DNA from: Chrysoperla carnea
Lineage: Eukaryota; Arthropoda; Insecta; Neuroptera; Chrysopidae
Assembly (NCBI RefSeq): GCF_905475395.1
Contig: NC_058339.1
Coordinates: 91,956,520 to 92,020,519, forward strand
Length of the DNA: 64,000 nucleotides
Direction of reading: 5' to 3'
Part shown: piece by piece, positions 47,736-59,640 of the stretch
How positions within the stretch are numbered: position 1 is the first letter of the stretch
Layout of the letters: every line of letters starts with the position of its first letter
Program-made: the position numbers and the translations under genes
Notes under the pieces: model-generated
What the model was told of the DNA's origin: nothing
Database searches by the model: none
What the model saw: the letters and a program-made list of their open reading frames with translations, nothing else

Positions 47736-47739
47736 TCCT

Positions 47740-48240
47740 GTAAAACTCTATATTTATTGTTTGGCGTTTTAAAGATAAAGACACTCTCATATTTTCGTAA
47801 CTTATAGGAATATTGATTGAAATATTGCACAGTCATACAGGTTGATGGGTCACATTTTTTAAGAAAGTAAACCAATCAAAATTTTTTTCAAAATCAAGTA
47901 GGTCCCTTAAGACCGAAATAGTGAAAAAATTAAAATTGCGAATTTTGTCATGAAAATCGGTATTTGGTTATAAAAAAAATATTCTAGGTATCTTTTTCGA
48001 ATAGTTTTTTTCCGATATCTCTAACCATCTCTGACGCTAGACAAAATTTTAAGAATTGGCCCTATTTGCCAATTTGTAGTAGGCTGAGTTTAAAATTCTG
48101 ATTTAGGTTAAGTATCGTTAAAAATGTAACCCATCACCCTGTGTATAACTGCGCAAAATTTCAAATCGACATTCTTATAAAGAACGGAAATATGAGGGTG
48201 TCTTCATCTTAAATGCGACACACTGCACAAGGGTGGTTTC
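47740..48240. repeat. Inverted pair of family F repeats
   Basis: 'gacactctcatattttcgtaa...cacagtcatacaggttgatgggtcac' (47785-47860) is the reverse of 'acccatcaccctgtgtataactgcgcaaa...ggaaatatgagggtgtc' (48125-48210), forming a foldback. Confidence 0.55.
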
Positions 48241-48407
48241 AATCCAAAAAATTTAAAAAATCATATTTAGGACCATTATAGGATAAGTTTCTAAAATACC
48301 GCTACGAATCCTATCAGGACACCGATTTAAGTAGATAAATATCGAATTGTCCGAAGAAAACTTTTAAAATCGATTTGATTCTTCAAACAAATTTTAACAA
48401 ATTATTA

Positions 48408-48825
48408 TTAATATCTGGATGACCGAGCTTTGCTCGGAATTCTTAAAAAGACACAAATTTTATCACTAATAGAAGACCGTTTTAAATGTCTCCACACAAA
48501 TACCAATTTGAATCATTAACTGCGATATACACCAATAGATGTCAGGAAGAGTTATAATTTGCATTGTATTTCATTAACTACGATATACACCAATAGATGC
48601 CAGGAAGAGTTATAATTTGCATTGCCGGTTTCAGTTTTTCATGAAAAGACGGATAAAACGACGTTTTTTTAAAATGAAACCTTGTTAGATCGACTTATCG
48701 CCCCAAAAAACCCCTACATACTCATTTTCATGAAAATCGTTGGAGCCATTTCCAAGATCGTTGAATATACAAGAATTGTATATACAAGAATTGCTCGTTT
48801 AAATATATAAGATTATAGATGACTG
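48408..48825 (+). mobile_element. RTE-type non-LTR retroelement 3' end / SINE
   Basis: 'gatgaccgagctttgctcgg' near the start, 'tcatgaaaatcgttggagcc', and a terminal 'aagaattgctcgtttaaata' plus short (TATA)-like tail match the well-known 3' modules of RTE LINEs and their SINEs in insects. An internal ~60-bp direct duplication (48512-48565 and 48573-48626) contains 'gatatacaccaatagatg'. Confidence 0.6.
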
Positions 48826-49659
48826 GTTCTGGGTGTATTATAATTGTTGGTGAATTTACCTACGACCTCAACAAAATGAAATAATCCATTTATCAAATTT
48901 AATTCAAAAATGTAATTAATGACATAAATTGAACAAAAATGAGTAATGAAATTAATTATCTATTGAATTAGAATTTAGATAGAATATTCTAATTCTAAGA
49001 TAGAAATAATATAATTTGACTATAGGTATGCTGTGCTGTGAGTTTTGTAATTAATTCTTCAATGAACTTAACATAAGCAAATCATACTAAATTAAATGTT
49101 AGGTAAATAACTTTAAGACATTTTACATTTAATAGAGTTGCTGTTTATTCGATTACTAATAAATGCTTAATTTTACAGAGTGACACCACATCCCTAAATT
49201 ATAGAAAATCGAATTCTGATGGCGAATATTACCCATAAAAATGAAATACCCATAAAATTTTTAGGAACTTCAATATACAAAGTGTTTAATTTTACGAAAT
49301 TTGGGTCATTTATTTCAATAGAATCACTCTATAAATACTATTTGTCTATTATAGCTAAATATATTTAATATTTTCTCATTTGATCTTACGCCAACTCTAT
49401 ACTTCGTATACCTACAGTTAATTACGTACCAAAAACTAACAAGTTACGTAATATATTTAATAAATAACTTTCAAACAATATTATTAGCTTAAATTTGTTA
49501 GTCTTGTATGAGGTACAATGTAGTCATCTTTGTATGTTTACAAGTAGACTAAAAGATATACAACTTTGGTTATCTATAATAAGGTGGAATACGTCGGGGG
49601 TCGCAATTGTACGATATTTGAAAAACGTTGTAAAACCAAATTCTGAAATGATGAATAAA
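48826..49659. other. No recognisable gene
   Basis: AT-rich sequence without coding or matched-repeat signals. Confidence 0.35.
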
Positions 49660-50010
49660 ACAAGTGAAGTTTACAAAATTTATAAATCCCCGACAAATTT
49701 TTGGGATACGGAACCCTAAACTCGCACTTGTAACATTTTTAAGAACACTTTCCATTAAATTACATTTCTCCTTAGAGGCCTCTTCAAACTGAGCCGATTT
49801 AAAGGATCAACGCCAATTTTTTAGTTGTTCTGGATACGGAACCCTAAACTCGCACTTAAAACATTGCTAGGAACACTCCCCAATAAATAACCTTTCAAAC
49901 GAAACAAAAAAAAATCGAAAGCGGTTCATCCGTTTAGGCGGTACGATGCAACAGACAGGCATCGTACCGCCACACATAACCAGCACCCATAGTTAAAAAG
50001 AATAAGAAAT
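49660..50010 (-). repeat. Family G repeat, tandem double copy
   Basis: 'gatacggaaccctaaactcgcactt' occurs twice (49706, 49833), followed by 'ggttcatccgtttaggcggtacgatgc' and a small palindrome 'acagacaggcatcgtaccgcc'. This is the reverse orientation of 18775-19170. Confidence 0.6.
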
Positions 50011-50825
50011 TGAACCAGAATGACCAACCACCAACAATTATAGCACTAAAGAAACGAAACTAGCGATAGGTGGTTCAAATTTTGTGGAATGCGAGGAAAG
50101 ATTTGGTAGACATTATAAAACTCTATGCTTGACTCCATCCTACTGGAGTAATTTTTTGAACTCTGTAAAGTTTATTTAATTTTCTAGAATACTTTTTCAT
50201 GAAATTTAACAGTATAAGTTGTAAAAAATACAATTTGAAGCCTTTTCAAAATCACACATTTGTCTGCCTCATACAGTACATATTCTCTGTGGGATATTTG
50301 TTTGCGTTTTAACGTCTAAAAGAATTTACGTTAAATTAGCGGTTTCATTCATTTTAACGACGTAAAGAAAATTGTGTTGGCATTAGGTACTGGAATCTTA
50401 AAAATATAATTGTAGATTAGAGATATAAGCGTGGGAGAAGTGAAATTTTTACTCACTCGGTATTTAGTATCCTTAATAATTGTTAATGCTATAGTACGCT
50501 GACTTGAACAATTCAATGCTCGTTATTCCTTTCGGAACGCTTTGAGTGACATCGGAAGCTTTGAGAACCTTTCGAATTTGACTAAAACATGGATATTCGA
50601 TATTTGAAACATTTTTTTTTTTTTCAAATCAGTATGAATTAAATAAAGACACATATAAAAATGCAATTCTGAACCCATCATTTGTTTTTATGTAACTTAT
50701 CCTGGCACCTTAGGTCTGTCAACAAAAGCTATCATCTAGCGACACATTCACAAAAATAAACATTCAGCTATTTGGACAAAAGCAGAAAAATACAAAATTC
50801 TCCAAACCTGGATGAAAATAATAAT
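50011..50825. other. No recognisable gene
   Basis: AT-rich sequence. No open frame with splice support. Confidence 0.35.
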
Positions 50826-51110
50826 ACCTTTTAATTCATTCAGCATGATAGTATTTCGACTATCAAGAAGTAGTCATCATTAGCATGAATATGACGTGCA
50901 GGCCGTCATCAAATTAGCAACGAGTAACAAACACAATAAGAGTAATTCCGATTAGGTAATTCATACTGATGATGACTACTTGGTAGCTGAAATGCGTCTT
51001 TATATAATACAAAAATTAGTCCAGGAAATAAGGGCAAAACTCGAAATTTATTTCGAAATTCCCTGGAGTTATCATTTATTATCTTTGATAGTATTTATAG
51101 AAATATTGAA
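50826..51110. repeat. Foldback element, second copy
   Basis: Inverted arms 'tatttcgactatcaagaagtagtcatcat' and 'gatgatgactacttggtagctgaaat' are separated by ~90 bases, followed by 'tagtccaggaaataagggc...cgaaatttatttcgaaa'. It is a diverged relative of 9768-9960. Confidence 0.65.
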
Positions 51111-53142
51111 GTCCTACGTTTAAATTTCAGAGCTGACGAATGAATTCTAAAAAATCCTACTAATTTTAAAGGTTTTCGTAACTTTTCCATCACTCTATAG
51201 TAAAGGATTTTGTGGACGAAAACATTTTTTGTTTGATAATCCTTGAAATAGTTTAATAAAATATTTTAAATTCAATTAAAATGATGAAAGACACAAAGAT
51301 TGCTTAAAAGCCTGAGCATAAAAGAAAATGAATTACAAATTCCTATTTTTATATAAATTGACAAAAATTTACTCTGTTTCCAGACATATTACTATTCCTT
51401 TGATAAAATCAAGACCTAAATATCAGGAAATTCTTTCGTTCTATTTATATTCTATTTATAGACTGCGAGTTTATACTTTATGTTTGTAAATTCTTTTTTT
51501 ATACTTAGAAAAATTTAAATTAATCATTTTTATTATCAAATTTTTCTATGACATATTTTCGGCACTTAATAGTAAAATTCAAGCTATATATTTTTATCTC
51601 TGAGTACAAGTATTTCTTTTAAAAATTTTGAAAAGGCAGACTTTTTTTGTTAAACAATGGTCAGCTAAAATTTTGGCTTAAAGAAATCATGGTTAAAAAT
51701 TTTTAAATAAAAACTAGTTTAGGTTCAAAATTTTAAAATAGAAATTTTTTTCTCGAAAACGAAAATAAATTGTAGTAAATATTATTTGTTATAACTTTTG
51801 TCATTATAATAATTTTAATTTTATAAATATTTATCGAGAAATTCTCTTGGTTAAAAACTGTCAACAACTATATGGAATTGTTCTACACGGGCGCGCCGGG
51901 AGAGGGTGCATAGGGGTGCACTTGCTCCACCTAGCGGGAAAGAAATACACAGAAAAAGATTAAAAAATTTTTTTAGTCATCGTTTGACAACAAATAAATG
52001 AGCACAAATCATAATTTCTAAGAAAATTATTAAAAACTTCGAAAATCGGTATACTTTGAGCTTTGGTTACGGATATTTTTCAAACATTTACAGTAATCTA
52101 ATAAACAAAAAACCATATTGTTACAAAAATATGTATTGCTCATTTTATGAGCTTTATTAACTCATATTTGAAGATAATTTTCTAGAGATGCATAAAATCA
52201 ATCAAATTTTTCGGTATTTGTAGTAAAAACAAGGTGGTTGTTTCGACTCACACATCTTTTGATGCAGATGCACTTCCCTGGATGTATTTCTAGAGGTGCC
52301 CATGCATTTCTTCATAATCAGTGTGCAATCCAAAAGCGCTACTCCACTTTAATTTCATCCGTTATTTCTATATACTTATGAACATAAAGAGAAAATTGAT
52401 TTTTTCACATACCGGAACAATGAAAAAGTTCGAAATGATTTACTTCCATAATCAATTCACGTCAATTTTCTTCGGAATACCAAACAAATTACATTCGTAC
52501 GAAAAAAAATTATTATCAATATAGAAAAATCTAATTTATTGTACGTTGTAATCAAACAAACAATACCCGAAGACTGCCATTGAAAAGTAAAGAATTATTT
52601 ACAATCATTAAAATATATAAATCATTTGATTTTACTGATAAATACATTCGCATAATAGAAAGGTTCGAAATACTCACATGCCCTCCGTATATTCAATAAA
52701 AATGTTCTAGAATCTTTGCCATACGATTACAATATCCCATGTAGGTATATCTGGTAAGAACAAGGTCAGGTACCAATATTTAGCTTCATTTTAGCTACTT
52801 TCTATTGCGGTGATGGCACAACGCATACCGCTGATTTCTGTCCTTTAAGCCTATTAAGGATCCCGTAGTGTCAAAATTCAAATTTTTCAAAGCTAGTGTT
52901 TTGACAATATTCACCGACCCATACTTTTCCTTCCAAAATTTCAACATCCCTTGTATCTGAAAATAGTTGTTTTCTCGGTTGTTCGTGAATGCAAGGGAAT
53001 GCACTTACACCCTCCTATCTTGAAGAAAAATGCACACACAAAAATTAAAAATGCACTTGTCTCCCACTGCTCTTTTCCACGTCAGTCTCACAATAAATGT
53101 CTCACCACATTCGTGTCGTTTATTATTATTATGATTATCATT
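51111..53142. other. No firm gene; weak exon-like patch at 52808-52968 (-)
   Basis: A minus-strand frame at 52795-53004 follows a good acceptor (actattttcag) and has a possible donor near 52823. It encodes a charged segment with no recognised family and no partner exons. It could be a transposon relic. Confidence 0.25.
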
Positions 53143-54905
53143 ATTATACCATGTAAATATGAAATATACATAGTATATTAAGTTAAGTCCCAAGTTTATA
53201 ACGCTTAAAAATACTGATGCTATGAAAAAAATTTTGGTATAGGTAAATCGATCGGAAATCGATCCGAAATATCGTTTTTTTTGATAATTACTCGGCCAAT
53301 CTCCAAATCAACTCGATTTTTGAATTTCTGGGGTCAAAATTACCTTATAAACTGAGTTTCATCAAATTCCGAAACAAATAATTTTTTACGATTTTTTCGA
53401 ATTTTCTAAGGGGTACCCCTTGAAAAAATTGCAAAAAATTGATACAAATTTATCGTCTCCAATTTCGATAAAACTCTGTATATAAGGTAATTTTAACCCA
53501 AAAAATACAAAAATCGGTTTCTTTTAACGATTGGGCGAATAATTCTCGAGATAATACCGGAAATCGATCCGAAATATCGTTTTTTTCGAAAATTACTCGG
53601 CCAATCGCCAAATAAACTCGATTTTTGAATTTCTTGTGTAAAAATTACCTTATAAACTGAGTTTCATCAAATTCCGAAACAAATAATTTTTTACGATTTT
53701 TTCGAATTTTCTAAGGGGTACCCCTTGAAAAAATTGCAAAAAATTGATACAAATTTATCGTCTCCAATTTCGATAAAACTCTGTATATAAGGTAATTTTA
53801 ACCCAAAAAATACAAAAATCGGTTTCTTTTAACGATTGGGCGAATAATTCTCGAGATAATACCGGAAATCGATCCGAAATATCGTTTTTTTCGAAAATTA
53901 CTTGGCCAATCGCCAAATAAACTCGATTTTTGAATTTCTTGTGTAAAAATTACCTTATAAACTGAGTTTCATCAAATTCCGAAACAAATAATTTTTTACG
54001 ATTTTTTCGAATTTTCTAAGGGGTACCCCTTGAAAAAATTGCAAAAAATCGATACAACTTTATCGTCTCCAATTTCGAATAAACTCTGTATATAAGGTAA
54101 TTTTGACCCAAAAAATACAAAAATCGGTTTCTTTTAACGATTGGGCGAATAATTCTCGAGATAATACCGGAAATCGATCCGAAATATCGTTTTTTTCGAA
54201 AATTACTCGGCCAATCGCCAAATAAACTCGATTTTTGAATTTCTTGGGTCAAAATTACCTTATAAACTGAGTTTCATCAAATTCCGAAACAAATAATTTT
54301 TTACGATTTTTTCGAATTTTTCTAAGGGGTACCCCTTGAAAAAATTGCAAAAAATCGATACAAATTTATTGTCTCCAATTTCGATAAAACTCTGTATATA
54401 AGGTAATTTTGACCCAAAAAATACAAAAATCGGTTTCATTTAACGATTGGGCGAATAATTCTCGAGATAAAACCGGAAATCGATCCGAAATATCGTTTTT
54501 TTCGAAAAATTTGGCCAATCGCCAAATAAACTCGATTTTTGAATTTCTGGGGTCAAAATTACCTTATAAACTGAGTTTCATCAAATTCCGAAACAAATAA
54601 TTTTTTACGATTTTTTCGAATTTTTCTTAGGGGTCATAAGGTCATTTGAGTCTTTGCTGCGTAGGACCCATCTCGTAAACCGTTAGAGATAGAACAAAAA
54701 TTTAAATGTAAAAAATGTATCTTATAAAATATTAAACAACATTTTTTCGTAAAAATCAACGTTTACCCGTGAGAGCACAAAATTGTATAGTATGTATGTT
54801 ATGGTTATATCAGTTATAGTATCAGACAGAGTAATCAACACATGTATGGACACATGGTATTTGGACAATTAACTAAGTCAATTATTTGTTTTCTCTTGTT
54901 ATTTC
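53143..54905 (+). mobile_element. GTCY-core element copy 16 split by a satellite array
   Basis: The 5' part (53143-53244, ending 'attttggtataggt') and the 3' part (54645-54905, from 'gtcatttgagtc...cgtaggacccatctcg' to 'ttgttttctcttgtt') belong to one element in the same orientation. In place of the microsatellite core stands the 305-bp tandem array. Confidence 0.75.
53254..54633 (+). repeat. Tandem satellite array, 305-bp unit, ~4.5 copies
   Basis: The marker ggaaatcgatccgaaatatc occurs at 53254, 53559, 53864, 54169 and 54475, giving spacings of 305, 305, 305 and 306 bp. Units differ by a few percent or less. They include 'ctaaggggtaccccttg' (a KpnI-like palindrome) and 'aattctcgagataa'. 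The array is non-coding and short minus-strand frames in it are by-products. Confidence 0.97.
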
Positions 54906-54914
54906 ATGAATTTT

Positions 54915-55090
54915 AGACGAGTTTTTAACGGTTCTACCTATACCGCTTTTACCCGAGAAGCATCAGCCTAACTTGCAGGTTCGAATCCAGGCTGCGGCAG
55001 TGTGAACAATTTATAATTAATGGAGGTGCAGAATTGATCACATTGTCGTCGCTTGTATTAGAACGAAGTAAGTAAGATTTGCTGTACCTT
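54915..55090 (+). repeat. tRNA-derived SINE-like element
   Basis: A perfect B box (ggttcgaatcc at ~54981) sits in 'cttgcaggttcgaatccaggctgcgg'. The A box upstream is degenerate. The 3' part has no matched relative in the window. Confidence 0.4.
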
Positions 55091-55855
55091 CAATTAATGG
55101 CAAGATATGAATTTGTTCATAATGAGTTGAGGTAAAAATGAAGACTTCGATGAGGAGAATCTTTCCTATTAATATTAATATCTCATATTTGGAGAAAATT
55201 TTCTAGAGCATAGCAACCGTTTTTCTATATGGAAAGTAAAAGAAAATAGTCGATTGTTTTGAGCCACACAAGTGTAGATGCTTGCTATTAACCTATATGT
55301 ATACAGGTTAAAATACAAATATAATTCATCTTTTAACCACACAATGGATTGATGGAAATAATGATATGGGTGGTGGCTATAAGATTTATTGAATTTAATA
55401 ATTAAATACCTATCTATACATAAAACATATACATTATTACTATTATAGATAGATACAAATCAAAATACGTATCGAAATTTATTTTATTTTATTGCGAATA
55501 CAAAAAGAAATAAAATTTCCTTTTCAAATCAAAATTAAATATTTATTTTTCAATCAAAATAAATAAATATTTATTTATCATTGTCAATCAAATATCATAC
55601 ATTCAAAAAAATATTTGTATTCAATGCTTTATATTCTAGGATATAGCAAGTAACAAAATTCATTAACCTTAATTTTCTGACGCTTCTGAGTTGATGTGGA
55701 GCATTTTCTGTCAAAACGCATATCGAGATAGAGAGGCGGGTGTACAAATCTGGAAAAAATGTGGCCCCTAACTGCCACCCAGTGAACACATGACCTTAAT
55801 ATGTATTTTGCTTAGATTAAATGCAATAATGGCCAAAAAAAAATTTTTGGATCAA
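55091..55855. other. No recognisable gene
   Basis: AT-rich sequence with several (AAAT)n-like patches around 55480-55580. Confidence 0.35.
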
Positions 55856-55859
55856 CTTT

Positions 55860-56025
55860 CTAATTTGAAGTGTTATTCTATCTGTTACCGTTTAAAATCT
55901 AAATTGGCTATTACAGCAACCCGAAGAACTAGGTCTAATTTGATGTCTGAACATGATGCCCCCCATAAAATTCTACAATTTTTGTTTTGGTTATTTTTTA
56001 ATTGGTGGCGCCTCTGACCGCTTAC
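55860..56025 (-). repeat. Interspersed repeat, family C copy 5
   Basis: 'aatttgaagtgttattctatctg...aactaggtctaatttgatgtctgaacatgatgccccccata' is the reverse of 5850-5960 and parallel to 10980-11125. Confidence 0.6.
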
Positions 56026-56213
56026 TTTGTATATAAACTTGCAAACACGAGAATGATATTATAATAATTATATTTTCTCCTTCTTAAAATCTTAGAAAAA
56101 CTGGGAAAAAACATCAAATTAATGTTTCAAAATAACAACAAAATTAAACGTTTAAATTTCTTTTTAATGCACACAATTTTTTTGGTTAATATACTTTAAC
56201 AGAAAAAAATAAA

Positions 56214-57670
56214 TTATTTATTTAAACTTGGGTTGGAGGTTTGCGTCGTCTTGGACGATTGTCTGACCAGTGGTCGAATAACAGATACTTGTGTATCAGA
56301 TAGTATTCTTGTTGGAGGCCGACTTACAGATGTTTGTGCCGTCACCAAAGCCGTATTTATCGTATACGATTTAAGTGGATTATTCGATGAGGTTGTTTTT
56401 GGAATCCTTTCTACAGATTGTCTTACAATCTTTGTTTGAACAGGAACATTTCCAACGGGAGTTGGCGCTGCTGGATATAGCGAGTTAGACGTTGGATTCG
56501 TTACATTTTCTACTTCGGCATCTTCATTGCTCAAAGTATTGGTGATCACCCATAAATATCCATTACCAATAATTTGAAGTAATCCAATTAAAAGTACCCA
56601 GAGCAAATCCAAAAAATATTTAAAGCATAGATTTGCAATCAGTCGTAGGAACATTTCGAGTAAGGTCACCAGAATATAAACACCTAGCGTTGTTTTAAAA
56701 AGGCGTATCAATCTGCCATCTCGCCATTTATTAAAAGTTGCCAGTAGAAATATTGTTAGGATGAGCATATATATGGCAAAAACAAGTTGTAATCCAAAAA
56801 GTCCGATTGGAATATGCTCTTTAAAGTCAACTTTTAGAGGTACATTTATAAAGGTTATTATGGTCAACCTAAAAAGAAACACGAATCAAAATTTTAAGAT
56901 CACTTTTTATACCATATATATATATATGAAATAAATCTAGGTATACTAAGTTTAGTCCGAAGTTTGTAACGCTTAAAGATATTGATTCAACGAACAAAAT
57001 TTTCGTATATATGTTCATAAAATCACTTAATTAGTCCATTGTCGGTTGTCTGTCTGCCAACACGATAACTCGAAAATGAAAACAGATATAGCGTGCTTGG
57101 GACGCAAAAAGTGAGATTGAGTTCGTAAATGAGCAACATAGATCAATTGGGTCTTGGGACCGTAGGACCCATCTTGTAAACAGAGACAGAAGCGAGCGAT
57201 CTAAGATTCATTCGCCCTAGCTCGATCCGTTATCCCCGTTATTTCAAAATAATTCATGGTAAAAATCTGCCAAATCCACACAAATGAATAAAATCCAGAT
57301 TATTAAACATAGCATAACATACATTTTATTTACCCAACAAATTATGGAATAAACCAGTTTTATGGGTTGTAATAACTGTATTTTGGTACAATGCAAATTG
57401 GATCTAGAAATTTCAAAATGGTAGTAGCCCAATAATTCTACCAGCAGTTACTGTATTAGTACATTTTTTTGAGCGCCACTAGATTAATAACTATTTTAAC
57501 TTATTAAATTCATGTTTTTTTTCGCACACTTACCAAATCGCCTGAATTAGTACAAGTATAAGGGTAACCAAAAATGCGATCTTTAAACTACAACAAATTG
57601 CTCTGCCCTTTGGTAAGACAACTCTTTGTGGAAACCGATATATTTTCAGTGCCAGATCTTGAATTCCCAT
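56214..57670 (-). CDS. Four-transmembrane protein 1 (263 aa), paralogue of the gene at 59.6 kb
   Basis: Two minus-strand exons: 57670-57534 and 56868-56214, joined in phase 2 (TG|G, Trp). Exon 1 encodes MGIQDLALKIYRFPQR, a C-C-S-L-K motif and the first membrane segment. Exon 2 supplies three more hydrophobic segments (GLFGLQLVFAIYMLILTIFL, TTLGVYILVTLLEMFL, FLDLLWVLLIGLLQIIG) and a ~90-residue Ser/Thr/Pro/Val tail with repeated SVxRP-like units. Cytosolic N terminus, CCxL motif and four membrane spans recall insect LAPTM4/DUF4728-like or pasiflora-like membrane proteins. I cannot decide between these. The stop lies within an AATAAATAA run, so the poly(A) signal overlaps it. The intron holds a GTCY element. 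Confidence 0.78.
56908..57182 (+). mobile_element. GTCY-core element, old 5' half (copy 17) in an intron
   Basis: 'ttttataccatatatat...ggtatactaagtttagtccgaagtttgtaacgctt' through 'tcttgggaccgtaggacccatcttgtaaac', with only one GTCT pair left. Confidence 0.7.
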
Positions 57671-58914
57671 TTTGTATTTATCATCGAACAAAACCCAAAT
57701 TCATATAAATAATTTTCCAAAAAATTTTTTTTTTAATTTTAAATTTTTCTGTTGTATATTTTTAAAATGGAAAATAACTTATATTTCCCACCTCACAGCG
57801 CACATTATGCAAATTCGTTTCATGCAAAAAATTTAAATCGAAAATCAAAAAAAAATTTTTTTGTCAAAATTATTTCATATTTATTTTTTATTTTGAAGTG
57901 TAGCCATGGATACTCCTCATTTCTTGGAGTGTGTGCCATACACTTCAAGCTATGTACAGGCGTTCAGACTAGAAATAAACGGTCCGAAACATCGTACAAG
58001 ACTTTATTATATTATAAAATTGATATATTATTGTAATAATTATTTAAAAACAAGGAAAAGCTTTAGTTTCTTAACTTCACTTATTTGGCTTAAGTTTTTT
58101 TCTCCAGATCCTCGGCTCTAGGGGAAGGGGTCCCAGAGGGTAGTTATATCTAACCTAGTACCTTGTTCATATAAACCCTGATACGTTTCACTCCCTAGAA
58201 AATCCCATTTTCCTGTATTTTGAAATGTTTTCCCTACGGTGTGGCCTTCTCGAATTTTCCCGGATATGTGGCTTATACCAATCCTAGGAACACCTTATGG
58301 TTTAGCCTTATGCCAAGTTTAATTGAAATCGTTGGAGCCATTTTTGAGAAAAGCCCAAAAAAAGGTTTTCCCAAGGGTGTGAGCCTTTTCGAATTTTCCC
58401 GGACATGTGGCTAATATCAATCCTAGGAACACCTTAAGGTCTAGCCTTGTGTCCAGTTTAATCGAAATCGTTAGAGCCGTGCATGAACGTCCCCGTAAAA
58501 AAAAAAACAAAAAAACAAAAAAAACATAAAACTAAAAGCCAGCGCCTGCCAGACATAGGTTAAAGTATAAAAGCTGCTTTTTTTGCGCATTCTCACTGGT
58601 GTAGGGAACAATCTTTGGGGGTTACAAACCTTGACTAACGGTGCCTTCGGTAGGTAATCAGGGGCGCAGTACCCGAGCTCTCTCACGTTAAATTATAAAA
58701 TCTGAAATTTACATAGAGTGTTCAAATGACCATTTTAAGTCAATATTGAAAAGGCCAGACTAATCCGAAGGGTCTAACACTCCCCCAGACGCGGTAGAAG
58801 GTCAAGTGCACAAAATACACAATCTACATTTTCTTCCATGATTATGAACTTACTTCACTGCAATTTTGCTTCTAAAATTTTTTTTTAAACACTACCTTCG
58901 ACTTATATATTAAA
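57671..58914. other. Between the two four-TM genes
   Basis: It contains the RTE-like repeat at 58210-58520 and otherwise AT-rich DNA. A SINE-like 'aattctctttaattaaaatt' block appears just after, at 58980. Confidence 0.35.
58210..58520 (+). mobile_element. RTE-like 3' end with ~165-bp tandem duplication and A-rich tail
   Basis: 'cgaattttcccggatatgtggct...caatcctaggaacacctta...agtttaattgaaatcgttggagcc' is repeated about 165 bp later with minor changes, ending 'gttagagccgtgcatgaacg' and an A-rich tail (aaaaaaaaaacaaaaaaaca). It is typical of RTE LINE tails and non-coding. Confidence 0.55.
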
Positions 58915-59488
58915 ATTTGCACTCTCACGGGTAAACAGTGATGCTTACGAAAAAATGTTTCAAACAAAAGTTTTTTTTTTAATTCTCTTTAATTAAAATT
59001 ACTAGACAAGATATTTGTCAATATTTAGTTTAAGTTGTATGTATCATATTAAAAACATCAAATATAATCGAATAGAGCATGATGTAAATAAATATCGTAT
59101 ACATGATTAAAAGTAAACAAAAACAATAAGTAATAGAAGTTGTTTATTTTTGTATAAGGAACATTTTTTACGTTTAAATTTTCTATCTTTTACGGTTTAA
59201 AAATGGGTCCTACGGACCCAAGACCCAATTGATTGATGTTGCTCATTTACGAACTCGACCTCACTTTTTACGTCTTAAGTACGCTGTAAAAATTTCAGCA
59301 TGATATCTTTTTTCGTTTTTGAGTAATCGTGTTGACAGGCGGACGGACGGACAACCGAAAATGGACGAATTAAGTGATTTAATGAACACTTATACCAAAA
59401 TTTTTGTTGGTGGCATCAATATTTTTAAGTGTCACAAACTTGGGACTAAACTTGGTATACCATGTATTTTACATATATGCATGGTATA
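58915..59488 (-). mobile_element. GTCY-core element, rearranged copy 18
   Basis: The 5' half (59120-59488) is clear, with a (GGAC)3 core. The 3' side is interrupted after 'gtttcaaacaaaag' by ~145 bases including the SINE-tail-like 'aattctctttaattaaaatt'. Confidence 0.7.
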
Positions 59489-59607
59489 AAAACATTACTA
59501 TGTATTATAAAAAATCATTACAGTAAATCGTTTATAACAGTAAAACTACTATAATTATTAAAGTAAACACGATAATATATTAAACAATTAATAAACAACA
59601 CAAAAAA

Positions 59608-59613
59608 TTTATT
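59608..59613 (-). terminator. Poly(A) signal of four-TM gene 2
   Basis: AATAAA on the minus strand, about 28 bases beyond the stop codon. Confidence 0.5.
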
Positions 59614-59640
59614 ATTTTAAAATGATTCTTATGATATTTC

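Noticed and set aside
52795-53004. Minus-strand exon-like frame with a good acceptor
   Set aside because: No neighbouring exons, no recognised domain, and composition could arise by chance or from an old transposon.
53254-54633. 305-bp array considered as a CRISPR-like or coding repeat
   Set aside because: Units are contiguous without spacers, stops occur in every frame, and the context is eukaryotic.
57244-57432. Minus frame with hydrophobic stretch inside the intron of four-TM gene 1
   Set aside because: Joining it breaks the frame, whereas direct joining of the two flanking exons restores a Trp codon and matches the paralogue.
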